This document shows positions 16,966 through 25,744 of a stretch of 54,660 nt of DNA, one piece after another; the first letter of the stretch is position 1, and each line of letters starts with the position of its first letter. Below the pieces are notes generated by a model. The model made no database searches, was not told where the DNA came from, and saw nothing but the letters and a program-made list of their open reading frames with translations. Made by a program: the position numbers and the translations under genes. The DNA comes from an uncultured Chitinophagaceae bacterium (lineage in GTDB: Bacteria; Bacteroidota; Bacteroidia; Chitinophagales; Chitinophagaceae), in assembly GCA_903904335.1 (NCBI GenBank), contig CAIVCF010000123.1:1-54660 (forward strand). Reading direction: 5' to 3'.

Positions 16966-18624
16966 ATGAGAAAATATTTTGCACTTTGCATTTGCCTATT
17001 TATTACCTCTGAGATATTATCACAAAAATCTGTCATCATTCCTGCTTATACTGCTTATGCCGTTCCTGCGGAGAAAGATGAAGATGCTTTATTCAGTAAA
17101 AAAGATAAATCTCTTCAGTGGAAAGACACAAAACAAAAAATCGAATTTCATTTTTATATTCCGAACGCAGGAGACATCGATATCAATCTTCTTGCAAAAA
17201 GTGCTGAAAACAACAATTCAATTTCTGTGGCATGTGCCGATAAAAAATTCACCGTGATTGTTCCTGCAGGAAATGCGTATAAGGTTTGTAAAGCAGGCAC
17301 TGTTCATATTGCTCAATCCGGATTTTACAGCGTGATACTTTCTGCTGATTTGAAAAGAAAGTTTGCCATCAATATTCAATCATTACAATTAAACGGTATC
17401 GATTCTTCACAAATACATTTTAATAAAAAGCCACGCCGAAATGCAGCATCAGTTCATTTAAAATATCCTGTGAATGACAGTAATAAAGTGACGCAGTTCT
17501 ATAATGAACTAACAGTGCCAAAAAGTTTTGACCATCTTCACAGTTATTATATGGCATGCGGTTTTTCGAGAGGTTACTTTGGTATTCAGGTAAATAGCGA
17601 AAAGGAGCGCCGCGTTATTTTTTCTGTTTGGGATGCAGGTAATGAAAAAAATGACAGAGCTAAAGTTGCTGACAGCAACAAAGTTCAATTAATAACAAAG
17701 GGTGAAGATGTTATTGCAGAAGGGTTTGGCAATGAAGGAACAGGTGGCCACAGTCATTGGGTCTATCCATGGAATGCAGACAGTACGTATAAATTTTTGG
17801 TCAATGCAATCCCTGATACAATAAAGAACACGACCGTTTATACAGGATATATTTATTTACCTGAAATAAAAAAATGGAAACTCATCGCAAGTTTCAGAGC
17901 ACCGAAAGATGGAAAATATTTGAACGGATTATATTCATTCAATGAAAATTTTTCAGGTGTAAATGGTCAGTTAGAACGTAAAGCTTATTTCGGAAATCAA
18001 TGGATACAATTAAATAACGGCAAGTGGATAGAATTGACCGAAGCTAAATTTTCAGGAGATGCAACCGCCAGAGCTCAGGACAGGATAGATTTTAACGGAG
18101 GTACAGAAGATAATAGGTTTTATTTATCTAACGGTGGCTTTAAAGAAAGCAGTACATATATTGGAGATTTGTTTACAAGAACAGAAACCAAACAACGTCC
18201 TGTTACTGTGTGGACAAGAAATGCAGACAGTGCAGCACAATCCAAAAAAGATATTGCGGAAATCAAGAAAGCGGTAACTGATAAAAAGATCGATACAACA
18301 GGTTCGATTGGTGGTGTTTATTATCAAATAATAAAAGAAGGTACGGGTGATCCTGTAAATATAAATGATACCGTAACTGTTTTTTATAAGGGCTCTTTGT
18401 TAAGTGATGGATCAGTATTCGATCAAACAAAAGAAAAGCCTGCAGTTTTCCCTTTGAAACGTTTGATCAAAGGTTGGCAGATCGGTTTGCCGGTTTGTAA
18501 AGTAGGAGGAAAGATCAAATTGATCATTCCTTCAGGATTGGCTTATTCTATCAGAAGTATGAATGCTGCTATTCCTTTAAACAGTATTATGGTATTTGAT
18601 ATTGAAGTGGTGGGAGTGAAGTGA
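16966..18624 (+). CDS. Secreted DUF5077/DUF3472-like protein with C-terminal FKBP-type prolyl isomerase
   Basis: 552 residues. A signal peptide at 1-20 is followed by a beta-rich N-terminal domain (about 25-140, DUF5077-like). A DUF3472-type domain at about 165-400 is marked by YYMACGFSRGYFGIQVNS, ERRVIFSVWD and GGHSHWVYPW. An FKBP domain covers about 445-552, with VYYQIIKEGTGDPVNINDTV, YKGSLLSDGSVFDQT, KGWQIGLPVCKVGGK and IIPSGLAYS, so a periplasmic peptidyl-prolyl isomerase activity is plausible. The DUF3472 half is of unknown function and often occurs with polysaccharide-related genes. The gene lies 38 bp after the GH1 gene and is probably cotranscribed. Confidence 0.82.
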   Translation: MRKYFALCICLFITSEILSQKSVIIPAYTAYAVPAEKDEDALFSKKDKSLQWKDTKQKIEFHFYIPNAGDIDINLLAKSAENNNSISVACADKKFTVIVPAGNAYKVCKAGTVHIAQSGFYSVILSADLKRKFAINIQSLQLNGIDSSQIHFNKKPRRNAASVHLKYPVNDSNKVTQFYNELTVPKSFDHLHSYYMACGFSRGYFGIQVNSEKERRVIFSVWDAGNEKNDRAKVADSNKVQLITKGEDVIAEGFGNEGTGGHSHWVYPWNADSTYKFLVNAIPDTIKNTTVYTGYIYLPEIKKWKLIASFRAPKDGKYLNGLYSFNENFSGVNGQLERKAYFGNQWIQLNNGKWIELTEAKFSGDATARAQDRIDFNGGTEDNRFYLSNGGFKESSTYIGDLFTRTETKQRPVTVWTRNADSAAQSKKDIAEIKKAVTDKKIDTTGSIGGVYYQIIKEGTGDPVNINDTVTVFYKGSLLSDGSVFDQTKEKPAVFPLKRLIKGWQIGLPVCKVGGKIKLIIPSGLAYSIRSMNAAIPLNSIMVFDIEVVGVK

Positions 18625-18693
18625 TAAATTTTTCTGATAAAAATCATTGGTTTACTTCGTAACTTGTTGGTGCTTTGATTAAAATTACTTGCC

Positions 18694-19170
18694 ATGAAAT
18701 CTGCCCGTCAACTTTGTATCGCTATTCTGATTGTTATTGTCATCGCTGCATTCAGCGGTGGTTTTATGTTAATTCATGATGACACCGGTCGCTCGTTGCA
18801 ATTAAGTATCGATGATCTGAAAGGTTCTCCGTTTACTGACTTTGGTGTTATCGGATGGATATTGATTATTGCAGTTGGCATTTTCAGTGCGATTTCTGCA
18901 ACTGTTACATTTTTGCATCATAAATCATATCCTTATTTTATTATTACGCAGGGAATCTTATTACTTCTATTCGTCGTCTTGGAATATTTGGTACTGCAAT
19001 ATCAATTATCAGAAGTTGTTTTCGGATTGATGGCGGTTGCTTTATTATTACTCGGAAATTTGCTCAGAAAAAACCTCAGGATCATTACCGATCATACTGA
19101 TCACAGTGTCACTGCTAAACATCCTCAGAAAAAAAGTCACTATCACAAGCACAGAAAAAGAGGTCATTGA
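18694..19170 (+). CDS. Four-helix integral membrane protein, His/Lys-rich tail
   Basis: 158 residues, not recognised as a named family. Four transmembrane segments are predicted by eye at about 7-27, 52-74, 82-103 and 107-127. The soluble C-terminal tail (about 128-158) is strongly basic and rich in His, Lys and Ser (HYHKHRKRGH at the end), possibly cytoplasmic and able to bind metal or nucleic acid. It stands alone between the FKBP gene and the short secreted protein gene. No function is proposed. Confidence 0.7.
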   Translation: MKSARQLCIAILIVIVIAAFSGGFMLIHDDTGRSLQLSIDDLKGSPFTDFGVIGWILIIAVGIFSAISATVTFLHHKSYPYFIITQGILLLLFVVLEYLVLQYQLSEVVFGLMAVALLLLGNLLRKNLRIITDHTDHSVTAKHPQKKSHYHKHRKRGH

Positions 19171-19206
19171 TTCTGTTTTTTCTTTTGTTTTATCGCACTT
19201 TTTCTT

Positions 19207-19224
19207 ATCCCCCGAAATAGGGAT
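19207..19224. promoter_or_regulatory. Possible operator dyad ATCCC-N8-GGGAT
   Basis: ATCCC at 19207-19211 and GGGAT at 19220-19224 form a small dyad around CCCGAAATA. This GC-rich pair stands out in AT-rich non-coding DNA about 190 bp before the small secreted protein gene. It may be a regulator binding site. No -7 box of good quality was seen close by. Confidence 0.3.
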
Positions 19225-19384
19225 TGCCTCAATCTTTGATGTGAAGTTATTTTGCATCGTTAAATGATCGAAGCCTTGTTATTATTAATCACGATATGCA
19301 AAAATAATTCAGGGGATAAAATCCGAAATTAATCATCTAACGTAAATGAAGGGCAAATGATATTGCCACATATCAGAATTAACC

Positions 19385-19405
19385 AAATATTAAATATTAA
19401 ATATT
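19385..19405. repeat. AAATATT heptamer, three tandem copies
   Basis: Three perfect 7-bp units end seven bases before the ATG of the small exported protein. The tract would keep the translation start unstructured and could change length by slippage, altering expression. Confidence 0.7.
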
Positions 19406-19411
19406 AAAAAT

Positions 19412-19660
19412 ATGTTGAGTAGAATGAAATTTTCGGTGGTACTTGTTGTGGCAATTTTTATGCTTACGGCATTCATAACAAATATGTTTGCTAAAACCTA
19501 TCAATCTGACAAAGATTTCACCTGTTGCAAAGGTGACCAGTTGTATATACATCATTATTATACTATAAAAGTATTTTGGGCGGAAGCCGGCTCAAATTAT
19601 ACCATAGAACCCATTGGTAAACCCTCACCCGGAGGGTGTAATATTCAGTGTTCAGAATAA
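19412..19660 (+). CDS. Small exported Cys-containing protein
   Basis: 82 residues of unknown family. Residues 1-28 are a clear signal peptide (MKFSVVLVVAIFMLTAFITNMFA, possible start at Met5). The mature part of about 54 residues has four Cys: CC at about 38-39, and one each in GGCNIQC near the end, which could form two disulfides. Short exported peptides of this sort are frequent in Bacteroidota and mostly uncharacterised. It has its own upstream region with a slippage-prone tract and is convergent with the GH16 gene, from which it is separated by only 7 bp. Confidence 0.6.
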   Translation: MLSRMKFSVVLVVAIFMLTAFITNMFAKTYQSDKDFTCCKGDQLYIHHYYTIKVFWAEAGSNYTIEPIGKPSPGGCNIQCSE

Positions 19661-19667
19661 CGATATA

Positions 19668-20459
19668 TTATTTTTTCTGATACACTCTTACATAATCAAC
19701 TTCCATTTTTTGCGGCAAAGCAGTATCATCAATTCCTTTCAAACCACCCCAGAATCCACCCATGGCAATATTTAATAACAGATGAAATGGTTTATTGAAT
19801 GGCCATGCATCATTACCGGTGTGTTCATTATATGCTGTAAAATATTTTTTCTGATCAACGAACATCGAAATAGAATCTGCATCCCATTCCATGGAATACA
19901 CATGAAACTTTTCGCTGCAATCTGATACAGTTGTAATGGCTGTTTTTTGTGTGCCGATAGAATGAAAATATTTTTTGCAATGCGTTGATGCATGTATAAC
20001 GCCCTGGTCATAACCTACATGTTCCATGATATCAATTTCACCATCATCAGGCCATTTAATTTCTTTGGTACTTGCCAACATCCAGATCGCAGGCCAGGTA
20101 CCCAAACCTTTTGGAAGTTTGGCTTTTACTTCGATGCGGCCGTATTGCCAATCGCCTTTGCCTTTTGTGACCAATCTTGCAGAACTATAATCATTCGCAC
20201 CGATCTTCTCTTTATATGCCTCAATGATAAGCTTTCCGTCTTCAACCCTTGCATTCTTCAATTGATGGTCTGTATAATATTGTCGTTCTTCATTACCCCA
20301 GCCATTACCACCAACATCATAACTCCATTTAGCAGAATCCGGAAGGCCTTTATAATTGAATTCATCACTCCATACCAATTTCATGCCTTTGTGTTGTGCT
20401 GAAAGGCTCAATGAGATTGCCAACAATAGAAGGAATAGGACAGGTTTAGATAATTTCAT
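19668..20459 (-). CDS. Glycoside hydrolase family 16 (endo-beta-1,3-glucanase-like), secreted
   Basis: 263 residues with a signal peptide at 1-22. It is a beta-jelly-roll GH16 domain. WPDDGEIDIMEHVG gives the catalytic E-x-D-x-x-E: nucleophile Glu141, Asp143 and acid/base Glu146. GNGWGNEERQYYTD and YGRIEVKAKLP are typical of the laminarinase/lichenase subgroup. It should hydrolyse internal linkages of beta-1,3 (or mixed 1,3-1,4) glucans outside the cytoplasm; the GH1 enzyme encoded nearby could finish the oligosaccharides. It is divergent from the his operon, whose leader begins about 90 bp away. Confidence 0.93.
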   Translation of the reverse strand: MKLSKPVLFLLLLAISLSLSAQHKGMKLVWSDEFNYKGLPDSAKWSYDVGGNGWGNEERQYYTDHQLKNARVEDGKLIIEAYKEKIGANDYSSARLVTKGKGDWQYGRIEVKAKLPKGLGTWPAIWMLASTKEIKWPDDGEIDIMEHVGYDQGVIHASTHCKKYFHSIGTQKTAITTVSDCSEKFHVYSMEWDADSISMFVDQKKYFTAYNEHTGNDAWPFNKPFHLLLNIAMGGFWGGLKGIDDTALPQKMEVDYVRVYQKK

Positions 20460-20526
20460 AATAGCTTGATTAAAAAAGGAAAGATAATGATTCCGCAGAA
20501 CCTATTTCTCTCGTCAGAATAAAAAA

Positions 20527-20558
20527 TTTGCATAAGAATGTTGTTGCCATTATTTTTG
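20527..20558 (+). promoter_or_regulatory. his operon promoter
   Basis: TTTG at 20527-20530 and TATTTTTG at 20551-20558, with a 20-base spacer, fit the Bacteroidota TTTG / TAnnTTTG consensus. Transcription should begin a few bases downstream, leaving almost no untranslated leader before the hisL ATG at 20569. Confidence 0.7.
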
Positions 20559-20568
20559 CAACTCATTT

Positions 20569-20616
20569 ATGAAACAAACTACACATATCCATCATCATCA
20601 TTTACCCATCGGGTAG
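20569..20616 (+). CDS. hisL: his operon leader peptide
   Basis: A 15-codon ORF reading MKQTTHIHHHHLPIG, with five His codons among residues 6-11 (all CAT). This is the hallmark of a histidine attenuator: when charged tRNA-His is scarce the ribosome stalls at the His run and the downstream terminator does not form. It is followed after 37 bases by a hairpin plus T-run and then by hisG. It is too short for ordinary gene finders. The ATG is about 10 bases after the -7 box, so the message is nearly leaderless. Confidence 0.9.
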   Translation: MKQTTHIHHHHLPIG

Positions 20617-20653
20617 GCTGTTGATGTTTTGTGTGGATACTATAAAACATTGA

Positions 20654-20681
20654 AGGGCTTACTGCAAAGTGAGCCCTTTTT
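20654..20681 (+). terminator. his attenuator terminator
   Basis: AGGGCTTAC (20654-20662), loop TGCAAA, and GTGAGCCCT (20669-20677) form a 9-bp stem with one G-U pair, followed by five Ts. It stands between hisL and hisG. An alternative pairing of ATGTTTT (20624-20630) with AAAACAT (20644-20650) could act in the competing structure. Confidence 0.85.
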
Positions 20682-20698
20682 CTATTAAAACAAATGAA

Positions 20699-21553
20699 AT
20701 GAAACTGAAATTAGCAATTCAAAAAAGTGGAAGACTGCATGATGATTCAATCAAATTATTGAAAGAATGCGGCATTGATATTTCCAACGGTGTGAATAAA
20801 CTGAAAGCAGATGCGAGCAATTTTCCGCTCGAAGTTTTCTTTTTGCGTGATGATGATATTCCGCAATATGTCGAAGATGGTGTAGCAGATATTGGTTTTG
20901 TAGGAGAGAATGTAGTATTTGAAAAAAATAAAAAAGTTGAAATTGTAGAGAAATTAGGTTTTGGTAAATGCCGTTTATCCATAGCAATCAGAAAAGGTGA
21001 AACTTATACGGATGCTTCATTTTTGGAAGGGAAAAAAATCGCAACCAGTTATCCTGTGATACTTGAAAAGTATTTGAAAGAAAACAAGGTCAACGCAGAA
21101 ATTCATGAAATCAGCGGCAGTGTTGAAATTGCACCGGGTATTGGGTTGGCAGATGCGATCTGCGATCTGGTGAGTAGTGGTTCTACTTTATTCATGAATG
21201 GATTGAAAGAAACTGAAATTATATTGAAGTCGCAAGCTGTTTTGATCAAGGACAAAAATTTAGACACTGAAAAACAAAAGATCCTCGATAAAATAATTTT
21301 CAGAATTGAATCAGTTAAAAAAGCGAAGAATAATAAATATATTTTGTTGAATGCGCCCAATAATAAATTAAAAGAGATCATTAGCTTGTTACCCGGCATG
21401 AAAAGCCCTACTGTATTGCCTTTGGCAGAAGAAGGATGGAGCAGTGTGCACAGTGTTTTAAGCGAAGATCAGTTTTGGGAAATCATTGAACAATTGAAAG
21501 CAGCGGGTGCTCAGGGGATTTTAGTAGTACCGATTGAAAAGATGATCATTTGA
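20699..21553 (+). CDS. hisG: ATP phosphoribosyltransferase, long form
   Basis: First committed step of histidine synthesis: ATP + PRPP to phosphoribosyl-ATP. 284 residues. The catalytic double domain covers 1-210 (LKLAIQKSGRLHDDS; DLVSSGSTLFMNGLKE carries the PRPP loop) and a C-terminal ACT-like regulatory domain about 212-284, so this is the HisZ-independent long form with histidine feedback. The ATG at 20699 is chosen because the frame upstream (GTG at 20669) begins inside the attenuator hairpin. It is first in the cluster behind hisL, followed by hisD after 16 bp. Confidence 0.97.
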   Translation: MKLKLAIQKSGRLHDDSIKLLKECGIDISNGVNKLKADASNFPLEVFFLRDDDIPQYVEDGVADIGFVGENVVFEKNKKVEIVEKLGFGKCRLSIAIRKGETYTDASFLEGKKIATSYPVILEKYLKENKVNAEIHEISGSVEIAPGIGLADAICDLVSSGSTLFMNGLKETEIILKSQAVLIKDKNLDTEKQKILDKIIFRIESVKKAKNNKYILLNAPNNKLKEIISLLPGMKSPTVLPLAEEGWSSVHSVLSEDQFWEIIEQLKAAGAQGILVVPIEKMII

Positions 21554-21569
21554 TGCGCAAATTAAAATT

Positions 21570-22850
21570 ATGAAGACTTATTTCTATCCAAATATTGAAG
21601 AGCGTAAACAATTATTATTGCGGCCTGCATTTGACACATCTTTATTGCAGGAAAAAGTAAAAACTGTTTTGAATGAAGTAAAGTTAAATGGTGATACTGC
21701 AGTTAAGAAATTCACACAGGAATTTGACGGAGTATCGTTGAATGATTTTAGCGTGAGCGAAAAAGAAATAAGAGAAGCTGCTGCACTATTATCGAACGAA
21801 TTAAAACAGGCAATACAACAAGCAGAGAAAAATATCACAACATTTCATAAACAGCAAATTTCAAATGTTGAAGTAATTGAAACTATGCCCGGTGTAAAAT
21901 GCTGGCGAAAAAGTATCGGCATTGAAAAAGTAGGTTTATACATTCCCGGCGGAACGGCACCACTATTCTCTACCATTTTAATGTTGGGAATTCCTGCGCA
22001 AATTGCCGGGTGTAAAGAAATTATTTTATGTACTCCACCTGATAAAAATGGAAAATTGCACCCTGCTATTTTATTTGCAGCGCAGTTGGTAGGGATAACT
22101 AAAGTTTTCAAGATCGGCGGTGTACAAGCCATTGCTGCTATGGCTTTCGGGACAGCAACTGTTCCGAAAGTATATAAGATTTTCGGCCCGGGAAATCAAT
22201 ATGTAACCTGTGCCAAACAATTGATACAACAGGATGGTATTGCGATCGACATGCCTGCCGGTCCGAGTGAAGTTTGTGTGTTGGCTGATGATTCAGCTGT
22301 TGCAGGTTTTATTGCTGCAGATCTTTTATCACAGGCAGAGCATGGTGTTGACAGTCAGGTTTTGTTAGTGACTTGTTCTGAAACTTTAGTTAAGAGTGTT
22401 GAGGGAGAATTAAAAAAACAATTAGAATCATTGCCAAGAAAAAATATTGCCCAAAAAGCATTGGAAAACAGTAAAAGCATTGTGGTAAAAAATATAGACG
22501 AAGCGATTGAGTTAGTGAACGAATATGCTGCCGAACATTTGATCATTTCCTGTAAAGATGATGAGGCAATTGCAGAAAAAATTGTTAATGCAGGTTCTAT
22601 TTTTTTAGGAAATTATTCTCCTGAAAGTGTGGGTGATTATGCAAGTGGAACGAATCATACTTTGCCAACCAATGGTTTTGCGAAAGCATACAGCGGTGTT
22701 AGTGTTGATAGTTTTGTGAAGAAGATAACGTATCAAAAGCTTACACAGCAAGGATTACAGAATATTAGCAAAACGGTAGAATTAATGGCTGAAGCGGAAG
22801 GATTAGATGCACATAAGAATGCAGTGAGTATCAGAATTAAAAATTTATAA
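21570..22850 (+). CDS. hisD: Histidinol dehydrogenase
   Basis: Oxidises L-histidinol through histidinal to histidine with two NAD+ (last two steps of the pathway), Zn-dependent, cytoplasmic. 426 residues, the usual length. Motifs: GVKCWRKSIGIEKVGLYIPGGTAPLFST in the nucleotide-binding half, the FGPGNQYVTCAKQ and DMPAGPSEVCVLAD blocks, SQAEHGVDSQV, and NEYAAEHLIISC with the catalytic Glu-His pair, then SVGDYASGTNHTLPT. It lies between hisG and hisC with short gaps, part of the same transcript. Confidence 0.97.
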   Translation: MKTYFYPNIEERKQLLLRPAFDTSLLQEKVKTVLNEVKLNGDTAVKKFTQEFDGVSLNDFSVSEKEIREAAALLSNELKQAIQQAEKNITTFHKQQISNVEVIETMPGVKCWRKSIGIEKVGLYIPGGTAPLFSTILMLGIPAQIAGCKEIILCTPPDKNGKLHPAILFAAQLVGITKVFKIGGVQAIAAMAFGTATVPKVYKIFGPGNQYVTCAKQLIQQDGIAIDMPAGPSEVCVLADDSAVAGFIAADLLSQAEHGVDSQVLLVTCSETLVKSVEGELKKQLESLPRKNIAQKALENSKSIVVKNIDEAIELVNEYAAEHLIISCKDDEAIAEKIVNAGSIFLGNYSPESVGDYASGTNHTLPTNGFAKAYSGVSVDSFVKKITYQKLTQQGLQNISKTVELMAEAEGLDAHKNAVSIRIKNL

Positions 22851-22868
22851 TTAATAATTAAGAATTGA

Positions 22869-23924
22869 ATGAACTTTCAATTAAATAATTTACTCCGCGA
22901 AAATATTAAAAATCTTTCGCCTTATTCATCTGCACGTGATGAATTCAGTGGTGAGGCAAAAGTGTTTTTGGATGCAAACGAAAACAGTTTGGGATCACCA
23001 TTGACTAAATGGTACAACAGATATCCAGATCCATATCAACATGCAGTAAAGGATGCCATCAGTAAAATAAAAGGTATTACTTCTGAGCATATTTTTCTGG
23101 GAAATGGCAGTGATGAGTGTATCGATCTTTTATATCGCTGCTTTTGTGAGCCAAAAAAAGATAATGTAATTATTTGTCCGCCTACTTATGGCATGTATGA
23201 AGTAAGTGCGAATATCAATGATGTTGAAATCCGTAAAGCTCCTTTGCTTGAAAATTTTCAATTGGATCTGATTCATTTGGAAAATTTGGTTGATACCAAT
23301 ACAAAATTGATTTGGATATGTTCCCCCAATAATCCAACCGGCAATTCGATAAACAGAGAAGATATTTTAACCGTACTGAATAATTTCAACGGAATTGTTG
23401 TTATCGATGAAGCCTATATCAATTTCGCCAAACAAAAAACATTCATTCAGGAATTAACGGAGTATCCGAATTTAGTGATCATGCAAACATTCAGCAAAGC
23501 CTGGGGTTTAGCTGCATTGCGCTTGGGAATGGCATTTGCTTCATTAGAAATTATTAAGGTGATGAATAAAGTCAAGCCGCCTTATAATATCAATCAGGCT
23601 ACACAAGAGTTCGCATTAAAAGCTCTGGAAGAAGTAGGACAGGTGAATGATATGATCAAAGAATTGGTAGATATGCGTGAAGCCTTAAGAGAAGTGTTTG
23701 AACAAATTCCCATCGTTGAAAAAGTATATCCTTCCGATGCTAATTTTATACTGGTTAAAATAAAAGATGCCAGAAAAATTTATGAATATCTATTGACAAA
23801 AGGAATTGTGGTACGTGACAGATCTACTGTAAAATTGTGCGATAATTGTTTGCGTATCACTATCGGAACAGAGCAAGAGAACACTATATTGGTAGATGCT
23901 TTGGCTCAATTTATCACAGGATAA
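22869..23924 (+). CDS. hisC: Histidinol-phosphate aminotransferase
   Basis: A PLP-dependent class I/II aminotransferase that converts imidazole-acetol phosphate plus glutamate to histidinol phosphate. 351 residues. ANENSLGSP is the substrate-binding start, GNGSDECIDLLYR binds phosphate, CSPNNPTGN and VVIDEAYINF are PLP contacts, and Lys210 in QTFSKAWGLAALRLG is the Schiff-base lysine. The gap to hisD is 18 bp and consists of a small AT repeat (aattaataattaa). It is the last gene of the uninterrupted hisGDC block. Confidence 0.97.
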   Translation: MNFQLNNLLRENIKNLSPYSSARDEFSGEAKVFLDANENSLGSPLTKWYNRYPDPYQHAVKDAISKIKGITSEHIFLGNGSDECIDLLYRCFCEPKKDNVIICPPTYGMYEVSANINDVEIRKAPLLENFQLDLIHLENLVDTNTKLIWICSPNNPTGNSINREDILTVLNNFNGIVVIDEAYINFAKQKTFIQELTEYPNLVIMQTFSKAWGLAALRLGMAFASLEIIKVMNKVKPPYNINQATQEFALKALEEVGQVNDMIKELVDMREALREVFEQIPIVEKVYPSDANFILVKIKDARKIYEYLLTKGIVVRDRSTVKLCDNCLRITIGTEQENTILVDALAQFITG

Positions 23925-23984
23925 ACAATAATATCAATCACTTGTTATAATAATTATCTTTAGAACAATCAAATAACCTAACCA

Positions 23985-25253
23985 ATGAAAAAATTTTTAT
24001 TGTATGCTTTTTGCTTAAACATTTCTTTCGCTGCATATGCCTCCGGAAATGACGGTGTTAAAAAGTCTGCTGATGAGAATGCAGGATTAAAATTACCTGC
24101 AGGTTTTACTGCTGTTAAAATTTCAGAAAATATAGGAAGGGCAAGGCATATTGCTGTTACAACACAAGGCAATGTGTATGTTAAGTCAAGCAAACTATAT
24201 AACGGCAAAGGGATCTTTTATATGAAAGACCTAAATGGTGATGGAATAGTTGATACTGTATTTGGTTTTGGAAAATATACCGGTACCGGTATCGCCATCA
24301 AGAATGGTTATTTATATGCATCATCCGATGAAGAAGTTTTTCGTTATAAGCTGAATGATAAAAACGAAGTCATCAATCCCGATCAACCTGAAAAAATTAT
24401 TACAGGATTGATTAATCGTCACCAGCACGAATCAAAATCCATCGCATTGGACAATGATGGAAATATTTATGTGAACATTGGCGCTTATGCAAATGCATGT
24501 CAGGAAAAGGACAGAACATTGCACAGTAAAGGTCGTATGCCTTGTCCCATTCTTGATTCAGCCGGTGGTATCTGGCAATTCAAAGCAAATAAATTAAATC
24601 AAACTTACGGTGATGGTATCCGTTATGCAACCGGATTAAGAAATGTGGTGGGATTGGATTGGAATAATCAAACCAATACTTTATTTGTGATGCAGCATGG
24701 CCGTGATCAGTTGCATGATAACTGGCCTGAATTATTCGATTCAAAACAAAGTGCTGAATTGCCTGCTGAAACCATGTACGAATTGCACAAAGGAAGCAAT
24801 GCGGGCTGGCCATATATTTATTATGATCCCATTCAACACAAAAAAATATTGGCACCGGAATACGGCGGTGATGGTAAAATAGAAGGTGGCAAAGATGCAC
24901 AAGATCCAACTGTTGCTTTTCCCGGTCACATGGCACCCAATGCATTATTATTTTATACGGGCAATCAGTTCCCTGAAAAATATAAGAACGGCGCATTCAT
25001 TGCATTTCATGGAAGCTGGAACCGTGCACCTGAACCGCAAAAAGGTTATTTGGTGGCATTTGTTCCTTTTAAAAACGGTAAGCCAAGCGGCGAATGGGAA
25101 ATATTCGCAGATGATTTTGCAGGAGGTGATGAATTCATGTCGCCTAACAAAGCAAAACATCGCCCAACAGGTTTGGCACAAGGCCCCGACGGATCTTTGT
25201 ATGTGACCGATGATGTAAAAGGAGCAGTGTATAAAATAAGTTATAAAAAATAG
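23985..25253 (+). CDS. PQQ-dependent sugar dehydrogenase-like protein (sorbosone dehydrogenase family), secreted
   Basis: 422 residues with a signal peptide at 1-19. It is a six-bladed beta-propeller of the soluble glucose/sorbosone dehydrogenase family: KLPAGFTAVKISENIGRARHIAVTTQGNVYV, DGDGIVDT-like Ca-binding strands, GLRNVVGLDWN, and GWPYIYYDP followed by PNALLFYTG and AFHGSWNRAPEPQKGYLVAFVPF. Members oxidise sugars or related alcohols in the periplasm, passing electrons to a cytochrome c. The next gene is such a cytochrome. The pair lies between hisC and hisB, so it is transcribed with histidine genes although it has no evident role in that pathway. Confidence 0.87.
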   Translation: MKKFLLYAFCLNISFAAYASGNDGVKKSADENAGLKLPAGFTAVKISENIGRARHIAVTTQGNVYVKSSKLYNGKGIFYMKDLNGDGIVDTVFGFGKYTGTGIAIKNGYLYASSDEEVFRYKLNDKNEVINPDQPEKIITGLINRHQHESKSIALDNDGNIYVNIGAYANACQEKDRTLHSKGRMPCPILDSAGGIWQFKANKLNQTYGDGIRYATGLRNVVGLDWNNQTNTLFVMQHGRDQLHDNWPELFDSKQSAELPAETMYELHKGSNAGWPYIYYDPIQHKKILAPEYGGDGKIEGGKDAQDPTVAFPGHMAPNALLFYTGNQFPEKYKNGAFIAFHGSWNRAPEPQKGYLVAFVPFKNGKPSGEWEIFADDFAGGDEFMSPNKAKHRPTGLAQGPDGSLYVTDDVKGAVYKISYKK

Positions 25254-25280
25254 TGTGTAACCGGCAACAAGAATTCTATT

Positions 25281-25313
25281 TAGCTTTTCTTGCGTCGCAC
25301 ACTTGTACTTTTA
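25281..25313 (-). repeat. Dispersed repeat, copy B
   Basis: On the minus strand this reads TAAAAGTACAAGTGTGCGAC followed by GCAAGAAAAGCTA, one base off the family core. It fills most of the gap between the PQQ dehydrogenase and cytochrome genes. Confidence 0.8.
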
Positions 25314-25341
25314 GTATCTCTATTAAGCAAAAAAATATTTC

Positions 25342-25743
25342 ATGAAGAAAACTGTTTTGGTTTTGTTCTTTATTACATCGGCAGCATTATTGAAAGCACA
25401 GTCATTGAAAGCATCAATGGACCGTGGGCAAAAAGTATATGAGAAAGTTTGTTTAAGCTGTCACATGGCAGATGGTGGCGGTGTACCGCATCTTAATCCG
25501 CCTCTTTCACAAACATCCTATGTGCTCGGCGATAAATCAAAAATAATATACATTGTTTTACATGGCATGACAGACCGTATTCCTATTGATGATGAATTTT
25601 ATTCAAACAATATGGCAACGCATACGGATCTGAATGACCAACAAATCGCCGATGTATTAACTTATGTAAGAAACAGTTTCGGCAATAAAGCAAGTGCAGT
25701 AACTGCAGCAGAAGTAAAAGCAGTTCGTAACAAGAAAAAATAA
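25342..25743 (+). CDS. Small exported c-type cytochrome
   Basis: 133 residues: signal peptide 1-20, then one class I cytochrome c domain with the haem motif Cys37-Leu-Ser-Cys40-His41 ([21 protein letters not shown]). HGMTDRIP contains the probable axial Met. It is the likely electron acceptor of the PQQ dehydrogenase encoded 88 bp upstream. Its stop is separated from the hisB ATG by a single base, so translation of hisB is probably coupled to it, tying a respiratory gene to histidine synthesis. Confidence 0.9.
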   Translation: MKKTVLVLFFITSAALLKAQSLKASMDRGQKVYEKVCLSCHMADGGGVPHLNPPLSQTSYVLGDKSKIIYIVLHGMTDRIPIDDEFYSNNMATHTDLNDQQIADVLTYVRNSFGNKASAVTAAEVKAVRNKKK

Positions 25744-25744
25744 A

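Noticed and set aside
20669-20698. GTG start for hisG upstream of the ATG
   Set aside because: The GTG lies in the 3' arm of the his attenuator hairpin; HisG proteins start at MKLKLAIQKSG.
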